Assembly: GCF_001420005.1 (NCBI RefSeq)
Contig: NZ_LJAK01000002.1
Location: forward strand, 186,001 to 250,000
Length of the DNA stretch: 64,000 bases
Direction of reading: 5' to 3'
Source: Loktanella sp. 3ANDIMAR09
Lineage (GTDB): Bacteria; Pseudomonadota; Alphaproteobacteria; Rhodobacterales; Rhodobacteraceae
Shown here: positions 37,648 through 46,444 of the stretch, in pieces
How the letters are laid out: every line of letters begins with the position of its first letter
Position numbering within the stretch: the first letter of the stretch is position 1
The notes under the pieces: model-generated
Told to the model about the DNA's origin: nothing
The model's input: the letters and a program-made list of their open reading frames with translations, nothing else
Databases searched by the model: none
Position numbers and translations under genes: made by a program

Positions 37648-38479
37648 GGCGACCCTCCATTGTCTGGCACGCGGCCCCGGTGATCCGCACAGCGCTGGCA
37701 TCGGCCTGCGCATGAATGATCGCAGGCCGGCCCATATCGTCGCCCTGGTGGATCGTCAGGGTCTGATCGGTTCCGGTCACATCACGCAAGAGCGCGGCCA
37801 ATGCGGCAGCTGCGCTGCCGGTAGCGGGGTCCTCGGGAATGTTGTCCAGTGGTGCGAACATGCGCGCATGGATGTTATCGCCGTCCTGGACATAGGCAAA
37901 TGTTGCGAAATCCAGACTGGCGGGATGCATGTCTCTTGCCTGTTTCATCGCAGTGGTGTCTGGGGCGCAGCGGGACAGGGCGGCCCTGTCGGTCAGCCGC
38001 ACGAATGTGAACGTCAGGCCGACACCGGCCTGCACTGGGCGATGCGTCTGCGTGTCGATCTCGGACGCTGCAATGCCCAGCACGCTTGCGACCAGATCGA
38101 CCGCGGGTTCATCCGCGCGGGTCAGCGGATTCGTCGTGACAAAGGCCGCGCGGTCACCCGTCACCTCGCAGATGATGGGTCCTGCGCCGGTCTCGAGGGT
38201 CATGTCCGACGGGAATCCCAGTTTTGACAGGGCCACCGCACTCCCGATCAGCGGGTGGCCGGCAAAGGGGATTTCCATCGTCGGGGTAAAGATCCGCAGC
38301 CGCGCCGTGTGCCGCAGGTCATCCGGCGGATAGACGAAAACAACCTCGGAGAAATTGAATTCCGCCGCGACCTTTTGCAGATCGCTGTCCCTGACACCTT
38401 CGCCGTCAGGGAACACGGCCAATTGGTTGCCGCCAAAGGGGGTGTCCGTAAACACGTCATAGACGACATATCGGGTCAT
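37637..38479 (-). CDS. PhzF-family isomerase/epimerase
   Basis: The 280-residue protein, MTRYVVYDVFTDTPFGGNQL, has two PhzF half-domains. FSEVVFVYP (with the catalytic Glu of PhzF), IPFAGHPLIGSA and EDPATGSAAAALAALL are conserved family segments. Members act as isomerases on small metabolites; the substrate is unknown and phenazine genes are absent. The longer upstream frame has no family similarity, so ATG at 38479 was chosen. Coupled to zntB. Confidence 0.87.
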   Translation of the reverse strand: MTRYVVYDVFTDTPFGGNQLAVFPDGEGVRDSDLQKVAAEFNFSEVVFVYPPDDLRHTARLRIFTPTMEIPFAGHPLIGSAVALSKLGFPSDMTLETGAGPIICEVTGDRAAFVTTNPLTRADEPAVDLVASVLGIAASEIDTQTHRPVQAGVGLTFTFVRLTDRAALSRCAPDTTAMKQARDMHPASLDFATFAYVQDGDNIHARMFAPLDNIPEDPATGSAAAALAALLRDVTGTDQTLTIHQGDDMGRPAIIHAQADASAVRITGAACQTMEGRLVI

Positions 38480-38510
38480 CGGCCTGCTCCATCCTTGTGT
38501 CGGGAACAGC

Positions 38511-39389
38511 CTACAATGATTGGCGGGGACGCTGCCACCGCCGAAACGCATCAGACGGTCCGGGGCATCTGATCCAGGTGCCGCCTTGGGTCAGCGGCGC
38601 AGCACCTGATCCCAGTTTGAACCGTGCCAGACCGGGTGCATGCCGCGTGTCCAGGCCGCCCAGATCCAGCGTGGCGACCCCCGTGGCACGCAGCCAATCC
38701 GTGACGGCCATCAGGACCGCGTGATGCGCCCGCGCGCGCCGGCCTGCGTCGCCGGACCAGCCGATGTGATAGGTGGCCGATGCACCATGCGTCAGAACAA
38801 GCATGGCCGCGATAGGTGCGCCATCCTGATGTGCTGCAAAAACCTGTGCCTGACCGGGATTTGCCTGCGCATAGGCCCGTGTCAGCGCGGGCGGCAGGGC
38901 GCGATAGCCGCGCGATTTTTGTTGTGCGGCCTCCTGCGCGAACAGCCATGCGTGTTCGCAGCCCAGCGGTGATCGCGTCAGCGTCAGCCCGGCGCGGACC
39001 GCCGCGCGGGCCGCATTGCGCCATTTGCCGTGTGTCATGCGCATCTGCGCGTCGGTATCACAGGCCACCGGCAGGATCGCGGTCGTCGCAGGGGTCATCA
39101 ACAGGGCAAAGCCTGCAGTGCGGCAGACGGCCTGCGTCCCACTTGCCGCGTTCAACAGATGCAGCCGTGCAGCCCGCAGCAGTGCCACCCGGTCCGCCAG
39201 CGTGGACTGGTCCGCGAACACCGGCCCCTGCGAGGAAAAACGGATTTCACCCAAGGGTCCGATCCCGCGGCGGATCACCAGCGCATGACCTGCATCCGTG
39301 GTCACAAGGTCCGCGCCACAGCCCAGCGCCGTCAGTGCACGGCCCATATCGGGGGATTGCATCAGCGCAAGATGGGCAGCCACTTTCAT
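38511..39389 (-). CDS. GNAT/FemAB-like acyltransferase
   Basis: The 292-residue protein begins MKVAAHLALMQSPDMGRALT. The C-terminal half, with AAMLVLTHGASATYHIGWSG, AHHAVLMAVTDWLRATG and LDLGGLDTRHAPGLARFKLG, matches the FemAB/GNAT acetyltransferase_6 group used for aminoacyl or acyl transfer to cell-envelope or other acceptors. The acceptor is unknown. It is 31 bp after the phzF start side and on the same strand. A candidate operator lies right before the ATG. Confidence 0.75.
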   Translation of the reverse strand: MKVAAHLALMQSPDMGRALTALGCGADLVTTDAGHALVIRRGIGPLGEIRFSSQGPVFADQSTLADRVALLRAARLHLLNAASGTQAVCRTAGFALLMTPATTAILPVACDTDAQMRMTHGKWRNAARAAVRAGLTLTRSPLGCEHAWLFAQEAAQQKSRGYRALPPALTRAYAQANPGQAQVFAAHQDGAPIAAMLVLTHGASATYHIGWSGDAGRRARAHHAVLMAVTDWLRATGVATLDLGGLDTRHAPGLARFKLGSGAAPLTQGGTWIRCPGPSDAFRRWQRPRQSL

Positions 39390-39394
39390 AGTCC

Positions 39395-39408
39395 GATTAA
39401 CGTTATCG
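39395..39408. promoter_or_regulatory. candidate LacI-type operator
   Basis: GATTAACGTTATCG (CGAT-T-AACGTT-ATCG, a palindrome with one extra T) lies between the acyltransferase start and the small 39454 gene. It carries the same CGTTATCG arm as sites near eno and bglA/aglA. Confidence 0.35.
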
Positions 39409-39453
39409 AAAGCTAAGGTCTGCTTAATCGCACCAAGACAGAAAGGGGGAACC

Positions 39454-39576
39454 TTGGCGAAATCCCAAACAGTTCTGGGCATCAGGGCCGAGGCACCGCG
39501 CCCGACGCCACTGGCGGCGGCCATTGTCGCGACAATGGCCTGCCTGCCTTTGCTGGTGGTCTGGACGCTGGGTTAG
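39454..39576 (+). CDS. 40-residue single-helix membrane protein, TTG start
   Basis: A small frame with a strong ribosome-binding site (AAAGGGGG, 39442-39449, four bases before TTG) encodes [20 protein letters not shown] followed by a hydrophobic helix (about 21-38, [20 protein letters not shown]). It is divergent from the acyltransferase, and its stop shares TTAG with the convergent tyrS stop. The spacing and RBS support real translation. No function can be assigned. Confidence 0.5.
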   Translation: MAKSQTVLGIRAEAPRPTPLAAAIVATMACLPLLVVWTLG

Positions 39577-40823
39577 GTCAGGCGGACCAATGCGTGGCGT
39601 TTCTTGCCCGCGCTCAGTTTCATCGGGGTGGTCAGCATGTCGGCGGTGACCATCAGGCCTGCGTCTGACAGGGGTTCGTCGTTCAGACGCGCCCCGCTTT
39701 CACTGATCAGGCGCTTGGCCTCCTTGCCGGACCCGGCCAGACCACTGCGCACGATCAACTGCACGACGGACATGCCGTCGCCCAGATCCGCGGCAGGTAG
39801 ATCCAGCGTGGGCAGATCATCACCCACGCCGCCCTGTTCGAACACCTCGCGCGCGGTGGCCTCTGCCGCCTCTGCGGCAGCGCGTCCGTGCAGCAATGCC
39901 GTCACCTCGTTGGCGAGGATGATCTTGGCCGCGTTGATTTCGGACCCCTGCAAGGCACCCAGTCGGTCGCACTCATCGACGGGCAGTTCGGTAAAGATTT
40001 TCAGAAACTTGGCCGTGTCCGCATCCGTCGTGTTGCGCCAGAACTGCCAGAACCCATAGGGGGCCAGCATGTCGCCATTCAGCCAGATCGCACCGCCTTG
40101 TGATTTGCCCATCTTGCGCCCGTCGCTGGTGGTCAACAGGGGCGTGGTCAGACCGTAGATTTCCGTATCGGCCACCCGGCGGGTCAGGTCGATCCCGTTG
40201 ATGATGTTGCCCCATTGGTCCGATCCGCCCATCTGCAACAGGCAGCCGTAGCGCCGGTTCAGTTCAAGAAAATCATAGGCCTGAAGGATCATGTAGTTGA
40301 ATTCGAGGAACGACAGCGATTGTTCGCGGTCCAGCCGTGATTTCACGCTCTCGAACGCCAGCATCCGGTTCACGCTGAAATGCCGTCCGATGTCGCGCAG
40401 AAAATCGAGGTAGTTCAGCTGGTCCAGCCATTCCGCGTTGTTGAGCATGATCGCATCGGTCGGCCCGTCACCATAGGCAAGGTATTTCGCAAAGACCTGG
40501 CCCATGCCGTCGATGTTGGACTGGATCTGATCCGGGCCCAGCAGGGGGCGTTCATCGCTGCGGAATGACGGATCACCCACCTTGGTCGTGCCGCCGCCCA
40601 TCAGGGTGATCGGCTTGTGCCCGGTTTTTTGCAGCCAGCGCAGGACCATGATGTTCATCAGGTGGCCCACATGCAGCGATGCGGCCGTGGCATCATAGCC
40701 GATGTAGGCGGGCACGACCCCCTTGCTGAGCGCGTCATCAAGGCCCTGATAATCGGTGCAATCGGCAAGAAAGCCGCGCTCCATCATCGTGGCGATGAAA
40801 TCCGATTTGGGGTGATAGGTCAT
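39573..40823 (-). CDS. tyrS: tyrosyl-tRNA synthetase
   Basis: The 416-residue class I synthetase starts [19 protein letters not shown]. It has the HIGH-type HVGH motif, the tyrosine-binding GGSDQWGN, the KMSKS-type KMGKS loop and a C-terminal S4 RNA-binding domain ([18 protein letters not shown]). The start is ATG 40823; a longer frame upstream crosses into the divergent anmK leader. It is divergent from anmK with only a 61-bp gap. Confidence 0.96.
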   Translation of the reverse strand: MTYHPKSDFIATMMERGFLADCTDYQGLDDALSKGVVPAYIGYDATAASLHVGHLMNIMVLRWLQKTGHKPITLMGGGTTKVGDPSFRSDERPLLGPDQIQSNIDGMGQVFAKYLAYGDGPTDAIMLNNAEWLDQLNYLDFLRDIGRHFSVNRMLAFESVKSRLDREQSLSFLEFNYMILQAYDFLELNRRYGCLLQMGGSDQWGNIINGIDLTRRVADTEIYGLTTPLLTTSDGRKMGKSQGGAIWLNGDMLAPYGFWQFWRNTTDADTAKFLKIFTELPVDECDRLGALQGSEINAAKIILANEVTALLHGRAAAEAAEATAREVFEQGGVGDDLPTLDLPAADLGDGMSVVQLIVRSGLAGSGKEAKRLISESGARLNDEPLSDAGLMVTADMLTTPMKLSAGKKRHALVRLT

Positions 40824-40884
40824 GGCTTGTTCCCTTGGCGTTGAATTGGCATCAATAGCCGCGAGCTTGTCCGAGGGAAAGACC

Positions 40885-41988
40885 ATGAAGATCAAAGGGC
40901 CGGTGCGTGCACTGGGGGCCATGTCGGGCACGTCGCTGGACGGGATCGATGCAGCCGTGCTTGTGACCGACGGCGAAACGATCAGCAGCTTTGGCGACAG
41001 CGACTACCGCGAATATTCGGATCGCGAACGCGCCACCTTGCGGGCCGCCTTGGGGCTGTGGCCGGACGACGATGTGGCCGCGGCCGCACGGGTGGTGGCC
41101 AAGGGGCATGACGTGCTGCTGTCGGGGTTTGCGGACGTGGACCTGGTCGGGTTTCACGGTCAGACACTGGCCCATGACCCCGCCGGACGCGGCACGCATC
41201 AACTGGGCGACGGTGCAGCATTGGCACAGGCGCTGGGCATCCCTGTGGTCTGGGATTTTCGCAGTGCGGATGTGCGACTGGGCGGGCAGGGCGCGCCACT
41301 GGCCCCGTTCTATCACTTTGCCCTGGCAAAATGGATGAAGGCGGACCGCCCGTTGGCGTTTCTTAACCTGGGCGGTGTCGGGAACCTGACATGGATCGAC
41401 CCTGCCTACCAAAAGCCCGAGGAAGACGGCGCGCTGCTGGCGTTTGATACCGGACCTGCGAATGCGCTGCTGGATGACGCCATGCTGACCCGCACCGGCC
41501 TGCCCCGGGACGAGGGTGGCCGATTGGCGGCACAAGGCGAAATCGACGACGCCATCGTCGCAGACTTTTTGCAGCACGCCTATTTCTACAAGATCCCGCC
41601 CAAGTCACTGGACCGCGACACATTCCAACATCTGGCGCAGGCCGTAGCGGTGTTGTCGGACGCGGATGCGGCGGCGACCTTGACGGCGGCCACCGCGCTG
41701 AGCGTTGCCGAAGGTTTGCGCCATTGCCCCGCACCTCCACAGACGATCTGGGTCTGCGGCGGGGGGCGTCACAATCCGACAATGATGCAGATGATTGACG
41801 CAGCCACAGGTGCCCGCGTGCGCCCGGTCGAGGATGCGGGGCTGGACGGTGACATGCTCGAGGCGCAGGCATTTGCCTATCTGGCCGTGCGTGTCGCACG
41901 GGGACTGCCCACGTCCTGCCCCGGTACGACGGGTGTGCGCGCTGCCGTTTCGGGCGGAACCCTGTCGGTGCCAGATACCTCTCGCTGA
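40885..41988 (+). CDS. anmK: anhydro-N-acetylmuramic acid kinase
   Basis: Recycles peptidoglycan by hydrolysing and phosphorylating 1,6-anhydro-MurNAc to MurNAc-6-phosphate. The 367-residue protein has [15 protein letters not shown] near residue 11, [34 protein letters not shown] (catalytic Asp region) and [13 protein letters not shown], all AnmK signatures. Start ATG 40885 follows GAGGG. It is divergent from tyrS. A leftover region follows before the outer-membrane gene. Confidence 0.94.
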   Translation: MKIKGPVRALGAMSGTSLDGIDAAVLVTDGETISSFGDSDYREYSDRERATLRAALGLWPDDDVAAAARVVAKGHDVLLSGFADVDLVGFHGQTLAHDPAGRGTHQLGDGAALAQALGIPVVWDFRSADVRLGGQGAPLAPFYHFALAKWMKADRPLAFLNLGGVGNLTWIDPAYQKPEEDGALLAFDTGPANALLDDAMLTRTGLPRDEGGRLAAQGEIDDAIVADFLQHAYFYKIPPKSLDRDTFQHLAQAVAVLSDADAAATLTAATALSVAEGLRHCPAPPQTIWVCGGGRHNPTMMQMIDAATGARVRPVEDAGLDGDMLEAQAFAYLAVRVARGLPTSCPGTTGVRAAVSGGTLSVPDTSR

Positions 41989-42114
41989 GAGGGGATGACT
42001 GCCGCACCGATGCTCTAACGAAATCGTGTATACGTAATTTTTACATTTGATGGACCCGATCGCGATCCCGCGCGTTCGCGGTATGAAGCAAACAAAAATT
42101 AAGGACTTCACAAA

Positions 42115-42699
42115 ATGAAATACGTTGTCTCCACCGCCGCGATCATGATGGGTCTGTCAGGCGCTGCTTATGCAGGCGGAATGGCAGAGCCCGCAATGGA
42201 GCCCGCACCGACCCCCGTCGTCGTTGCCCCCGTCCAGGCCGTCAATGACTGGACCGGTTTCTATGCCGGTGGTCAGCTGACCATGGGTGACGTCGAGGCT
42301 GGCGGCGCAGAGCTGGACGCCGATGGATTTGGTGTGCACGCAGGTTACCGCTATGACCTTGGCAGCTATGTGCTGGGTGCGGAAATCGACGTCGATCGTC
42401 TGGACGTTGACACATTGCCCGATGACGCGACCGTCGCCCGCCTGAAGGCCGTTGCCGGTTACGACGCTGGCCGTTTCATGCCCTATGTGACCGCTGGTAT
42501 CGCACGTCTGGAAGTTGACGCGGGCGCCGCTGGCGACCTGAGCGGCAACGGCGGTTTCTACGGTGTTGGCGCGACATATGCCGCCAGCGACCGCATCGAT
42601 CTGTCGGTCGAATACCTCCAGCACGAATTCGATGATTTCGAAGTGCTGGGCGACACGGACGCTGACACGCTGTCGGCACGCGTTTCGTTCAACTTCTGA
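42115..42699 (+). CDS. small outer-membrane beta-barrel protein
   Basis: The 194-residue protein has a signal peptide (MKYVVSTAAIMMGLSGAAYA), a Pro/Ala linker to about residue 43, then WTGFYAGGQL and alternating beta-strand segments ending in aromatic SARVSFNF, the C-terminal Phe used by the BAM machinery. It belongs to the Opacity/OmpA-like eight-strand barrel group. It is transcribed alone with AAGGA before the ATG and an intrinsic terminator after. Probably a structural or adhesion protein. Confidence 0.85.
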   Translation: MKYVVSTAAIMMGLSGAAYAGGMAEPAMEPAPTPVVVAPVQAVNDWTGFYAGGQLTMGDVEAGGAELDADGFGVHAGYRYDLGSYVLGAEIDVDRLDVDTLPDDATVARLKAVAGYDAGRFMPYVTAGIARLEVDAGAAGDLSGNGGFYGVGATYAASDRIDLSVEYLQHEFDDFEVLGDTDADTLSARVSFNF

Positions 42700-42721
42700 T
42701 CCCGCACAGTCTGGATCACGG

Positions 42722-42747
42722 AACGGGCACCCTTTGGTGCCCGTTTT
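42722..42747 (+). terminator. intrinsic terminator of the beta-barrel gene
   Basis: Arms AACGGGCACC (42722-42731) and GGTGCCCGTT (42736-42745) followed by TTTT, 22 bp after the stop. Confidence 0.85.
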
Positions 42748-42757
42748 GCGTTCTGGC

Positions 42758-43096
42758 CTAGCCCGACAGGCTGTCGCGGACCGCGCGAGTCAGGCTTGCG
42801 CGGATGATGTCGTAGGACACGCCGATCCTGTGCGCCAGTTCGGCGGGATCGGCGTCCAGCGGGACGGCAACCCAGGATTTATGGAAATACCGCGCCCGGC
42901 TGGCCAGACCTGCATCAATCAGCATCTGCGCCGTCTCGATCCCGTCAGTCTTCACCGACACGCTTGTGGCATCGGGGCCCAGGCTTGCGAATAGCTTGCC
43001 GCCAATTTTCCAGCTGTCATGGCCCGGCCCCAGCGCATCGTCGCAGGTCGCATTGGCAAAGGTGGCGCAGAGCGCATTTACGGTGTCACGGCTCAT
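42758..43096 (-). CDS. MmcQ/YjbR-family protein
   Basis: The 112-residue protein begins MSRDTVNALCATFANATCDD, with WKIGGKLFASLG and YFHKSWVAVPLD. This is the YjbR (DUF419) fold, which resembles the DNA-binding CyaY-like type and for which no specific role is proven. It is divergent from cysS across a 194-bp gap holding a possible leader peptide. Confidence 0.83.
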   Translation of the reverse strand: MSRDTVNALCATFANATCDDALGPGHDSWKIGGKLFASLGPDATSVSVKTDGIETAQMLIDAGLASRARYFHKSWVAVPLDADPAELAHRIGVSYDIIRASLTRAVRDSLSG

Positions 43097-43141
43097 GTCG
43101 GCAGATTGCGACAGGTCTTAAAGCTTGGCAAGTGAGCAACA

Positions 43142-43222
43142 GACTGCTACGCAGTCCTCATGAACAAGCGCTGCATCCACATTTGCTGCATTATTTCCTG
43201 CTGATCCGCTCGGCAGGCCGCT
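43142..43222 (+). promoter_or_regulatory. possible attenuation region before cysS
   Basis: A perfect hairpin GACTGC-TAC-GCAGTC (43142-43156) ends just before a short Cys-rich frame (43160-43204). Then CGG-CAGG-CCG (43211-43220) leads into TTTTT (43222-43226). CCTGC (43197-43201) can also pair with GCAGG (43213-43217), so two alternative foldings exist around the Cys codons. This is the layout of an attenuator but is unproven. Confidence 0.35.
43160..43204 (+). CDS. candidate Cys-rich leader peptide of cysS
   Basis: A 14-residue frame, MNKRCIHICCIISC, with four Cys codons among 14, 86 bp before cysS, which makes cysteinyl-tRNA. Leader peptides rich in the relevant amino acid are classic sensors of charged tRNA. 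No strong ribosome-binding site is visible (the hairpin stands just upstream), so translation is doubtful. Confidence 0.35.
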   Translation: MNKRCIHICCIISC

Positions 43223-43290
43223 TTTTCACGTTTCATCCCTGAACTGAACTCGCTAGGTCTGCCGCCGCGTATTGCTGCCGCGAGGGCCCC

Positions 43291-44724
43291 ATGACGACAA
43301 TTCGATTGCACAACACGAAAACCCGCCGAAAAGAGGAATTCATTCCCCGCGATGCGTCGCGTGTGGGGCTCTATCTGTGCGGGCCGACGGTCTATGACCG
43401 GGCGCATCTGGGCAACGCGCGGCCGGTCCTGGTGTTTGACGTGCTGTTCCGTCTACTGCGGCAGGTCTACGGGGTCGATCACGTGACCTATGTGCGCAAC
43501 TTTACCGACGTCGATGACAAGATCAACGCGCGCGCCGCCGAAACGGGCCGGGCCATCGGCGATATCACGGCAGAAACGATCCGCTGGTATCACGATGACA
43601 TGGATGCGCTGGGCGCGCTGCGGCCGACGCATGAGCCGCGTGCCACCGATTTCATCCCCGAGATGATCACGATGATCGAAACCCTGATTGATCGGGGGCA
43701 CGCCTATGCTGCCGAAGGCCACGTGGTGTTCGCGGTCGAAAGCTTTGCCGACTATGGGAAATTGTCTGGCAGGTCGCTGGACGACATGATTGCGGGTGCA
43801 CGGGTCGAGGTTGCACCCTACAAGCGCAATCCGATGGATTTCGTGCTGTGGAAACCGTCGGGCGACGGTCAGCCCGGTTGGACCAGCCCTTGGGGCTATG
43901 GTCGCCCCGGCTGGCATATCGAATGCTCTGCGATGTCAAAGGCGCTGCTGGGGGACACATTCGATATCCACGGCGGTGGCAACGATCTGATGTTCCCGCA
44001 CCACGAAAACGAGGTGGCCCAAAGCTGCTGCGCCAATCCGGAGGGCGATTTCGCGCAGGTCTGGCTGCACAACGAGATGTTGCAGGTCGAGGGCAAGAAG
44101 ATGTCCAAGAGTCTGGGCAATTTCTTCACGGTGCGCGACCTGCTGGATCAGGGCGTCAGCGGCGAAGTGATCCGCCTTGTCATGCTGGGCACACATTACG
44201 GCAAGCCCATGGACTGGACGGCCAAGCGGCGTGACGATGCCGATGCCACGCTGCGGCGCTGGTACGGGATTCTTGCGGGGCATGGGTTCAATCCTGCGCT
44301 GGTCGCGGCGCTGAAGGCGGATGGCCTGTGGAACCCGGACGCCGAATTCATCGGGGTCCTTGCAAACGATCTGAACACATCCGGTGCGATTGCCCGGTTG
44401 CATGTCCTGTCCAAGGGCAAGACGCCCGCGCAACTGGCGGGGTTTGCGCATGGGCTGGACATGTTGGGTCTGGTGGCCGACTGGGCGCAGCTGCCGCATC
44501 TGGACGGTGGCGAGGGCGGTGCGGGTGTGTCGGTGGACGCCGCGGCCAAGGTCGATGCGCTGCTGGCCCGCCGCGCGCAGGCACGTCAGGACAAGGATTG
44601 GGACGCGGCCGATCAGGTCCGCGATATCCTGACGGCGGCCGGTGTGCTGGTGACGGATGTGGGCGGGCAGGCGACCTGGACACCCGGACCTGCATTCGAT
44701 GCCGCCAAGCTGGAGGACCTGTGA
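43291..44724 (+). CDS. cysS: cysteinyl-tRNA synthetase
   Basis: The 477-residue class I synthetase starts [20 protein letters not shown]. It has the zinc ligand segment [20 protein letters not shown] (with the HIGH-type HLGN), [18 protein letters not shown], and KMSKSLGN, and a C-terminal DALR-type helical domain. Length is normal. The stop is followed within 3 bp by paired palindromes and then cimA on the same strand. Note the Cys-rich short frame in the leader. Confidence 0.96.
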   Translation: MTTIRLHNTKTRRKEEFIPRDASRVGLYLCGPTVYDRAHLGNARPVLVFDVLFRLLRQVYGVDHVTYVRNFTDVDDKINARAAETGRAIGDITAETIRWYHDDMDALGALRPTHEPRATDFIPEMITMIETLIDRGHAYAAEGHVVFAVESFADYGKLSGRSLDDMIAGARVEVAPYKRNPMDFVLWKPSGDGQPGWTSPWGYGRPGWHIECSAMSKALLGDTFDIHGGGNDLMFPHHENEVAQSCCANPEGDFAQVWLHNEMLQVEGKKMSKSLGNFFTVRDLLDQGVSGEVIRLVMLGTHYGKPMDWTAKRRDDADATLRRWYGILAGHGFNPALVAALKADGLWNPDAEFIGVLANDLNTSGAIARLHVLSKGKTPAQLAGFAHGLDMLGLVADWAQLPHLDGGEGGAGVSVDAAAKVDALLARRAQARQDKDWDAADQVRDILTAAGVLVTDVGGQATWTPGPAFDAAKLEDL

Positions 44725-44726
44725 TG

Positions 44727-44776
44727 CCGAATTTTCGCGAAAATTCGGGTGTGGCCAAACTTTCGCGAAAGTTTGG
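44727..44776. repeat. paired 22-bp palindromes, second copy
   Basis: Two perfect palindromes (44727-44748, arms CCGAATTTTCG; 44755-44776, arms CCAAACTTTCG) with a 6-bp spacer, as at 3828-3877. Here they stand between two genes on the same strand (cysS and cimA), just before the cimA ribosome-binding site. Confidence 0.85.
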
Positions 44777-44794
44777 GGCCCGGAGGGAGATGCC

Positions 44795-46414
44795 ATGACC
44801 AAGGAACGCCTGTACCTCTACGACACGACCCTGCGCGACGGACAACAGACCCAGGGCGTGCAATTTTCGACAACCGAAAAATTGCGGATCACGCAGGTCC
44901 TGTCCGATCTTGGCGTCGACTATATCGAAGGCGGCTGGCCGGGGGCGAATCCGACCGATTCCGAATATTTCGAAACCGTGGGTCACATCACACCGACCCT
45001 CGCGGCCTTTGGCATGACCAAACGCGCGGGACGTTCGGCGGAAAACGATGATGTTCTGGCCGCCGTCCTGAACGCCGATACGCCTGCCGTCTGCATCGTC
45101 GGCAAATCCCATGCCTTTCACGTCAGCACCGCGCTGGGGATCAGCAACGACGAAAATACCGAGAATATCCGTGCCTCGATCGCCCATATCGTGGAACAGG
45201 GGCGCGAGGCGCTGTTTGATGCGGAACATTTCTTTGACGGCTACAAATCCGACCCGGATTATGCGCTGGAAGCCATCCATGCGGCCCATGCCGCAGGGGC
45301 GCGCTGGATCGTGCTGTGTGACACCAATGGCGGCAGCCTGCCCGAAGAGGTGGGCCGTATCACCCGTGCCGTGATTGCCAGCGGCATTCCGGGTGACCGT
45401 CTGGGCATTCACACCCATAACGATACCGAACATGCGGTCGCCAATTCGCTGGCTGCCGTCAGCGCCGGTGCGCGACAGATCCAGGGCACGTTGAACGGGC
45501 TGGGCGAACGCTGTGGCAACGCCAATCTGATCACCCTGATTCCGACGCTGCTGCTCAAGGAGCCCTATGCCAGCGCCTATGAAACCGGCGTCACGCTGGA
45601 TGCGTTGAAGGGGCTGAAGGCCGCAAGCCGGGTTCTGGATGACGTGCTGAATCGGGTGCCTGCGAAACAGGCCGCCTATATCGGGTCCAGTGCCTTTGCC
45701 CACAAGGCCGGTCTGCACGCGAGCGCCATCGCCAAGAACCCCGCAACCTACGAACATATCGACCCCGCGCTGGTCGGCAACAGCCGCATCATTCCGATGT
45801 CGAACCAGGCCGGGCAGTCCAATTTGCGTGAACGCCTTTTGCGGGCCGGGCTGGAGGTCGCACCGGGCGACCCGCGGCTGGCCCGGATCCTCGACCGGAT
45901 CAAGGAACAGGAGGCGCGTGGCTATTCCTATGACACGGCACAGGCCAGCTTCGAGTTGCTGGCACGCCGTGAACTGGGGCTTTTGCCCGATTTCTTTGAG
46001 GTGAAACGCTACCGCGTCACCGTCGAACGTCGCCGCAACAAGCGCGGCAAGATGGTGTCCCTGTCCGAGGCCGTGGTCGTGGTGAAAATCGACGGTCGCA
46101 AGGTTCTGAACGTGTCAGAAAGCCAGGGCGAGGACGGTCGCGATCGTGGCCCGGTCAATGCCCTGTCGCGGGCCCTGGCCAAGGACCTGGGCCCCTATCA
46201 GCACATCATCGACGACATGCGGCTGGTGGATTTCAAGGTGCGTATCACCGATGGCGGAACCGAGGCTGTCACCCGTGTCATCATCGACAGTGCCGATGCC
46301 GCTGGCCGGACGTGGTCGACGGTGGGTGTCTCTGCCAATATCGTGGATGCCTCGTTCGATGCGCTGCTGGATGCGATCAACTGGAAACTCTTGCGCGATG
46401 GGGCAGAGGTCTGA
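44795..46414 (+). CDS. cimA: (R)-citramalate synthase
   Basis: The 539-residue protein starts MTKERLYLYDTTLRDGQQTQ. DTTLRDGQQ is the metal-binding motif of the isopropylmalate/homocitrate/citramalate synthase family, followed by GIHTHNDTEHAVAN and GTLNGLGERCGNANL, then a C-terminal regulatory domain (about 380-539). Citramalate synthase condenses pyruvate and acetyl-CoA, giving a threonine-independent path to isoleucine. GGAGGG precedes the ATG by 7 bases. It is cysS's downstream neighbour, separated by the palindrome pair. Confidence 0.92.
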   Translation: MTKERLYLYDTTLRDGQQTQGVQFSTTEKLRITQVLSDLGVDYIEGGWPGANPTDSEYFETVGHITPTLAAFGMTKRAGRSAENDDVLAAVLNADTPAVCIVGKSHAFHVSTALGISNDENTENIRASIAHIVEQGREALFDAEHFFDGYKSDPDYALEAIHAAHAAGARWIVLCDTNGGSLPEEVGRITRAVIASGIPGDRLGIHTHNDTEHAVANSLAAVSAGARQIQGTLNGLGERCGNANLITLIPTLLLKEPYASAYETGVTLDALKGLKAASRVLDDVLNRVPAKQAAYIGSSAFAHKAGLHASAIAKNPATYEHIDPALVGNSRIIPMSNQAGQSNLRERLLRAGLEVAPGDPRLARILDRIKEQEARGYSYDTAQASFELLARRELGLLPDFFEVKRYRVTVERRRNKRGKMVSLSEAVVVVKIDGRKVLNVSESQGEDGRDRGPVNALSRALAKDLGPYQHIIDDMRLVDFKVRITDGGTEAVTRVIIDSADAAGRTWSTVGVSANIVDASFDALLDAINWKLLRDGAEV

Positions 46415-46418
46415 TTTT

Positions 46419-46440
46419 GAGTATTTATGGCAAGATGATG
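46419..46440 (+). repeat. GAGTATTT intergenic repeat, copy
   Basis: GAGTATTTATGGCAAGATGA plus TG fills most of the gap between cimA and the next gene. It differs from 49739-49760 at one base. Confidence 0.75.
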
Positions 46441-46444
46441 CGAT

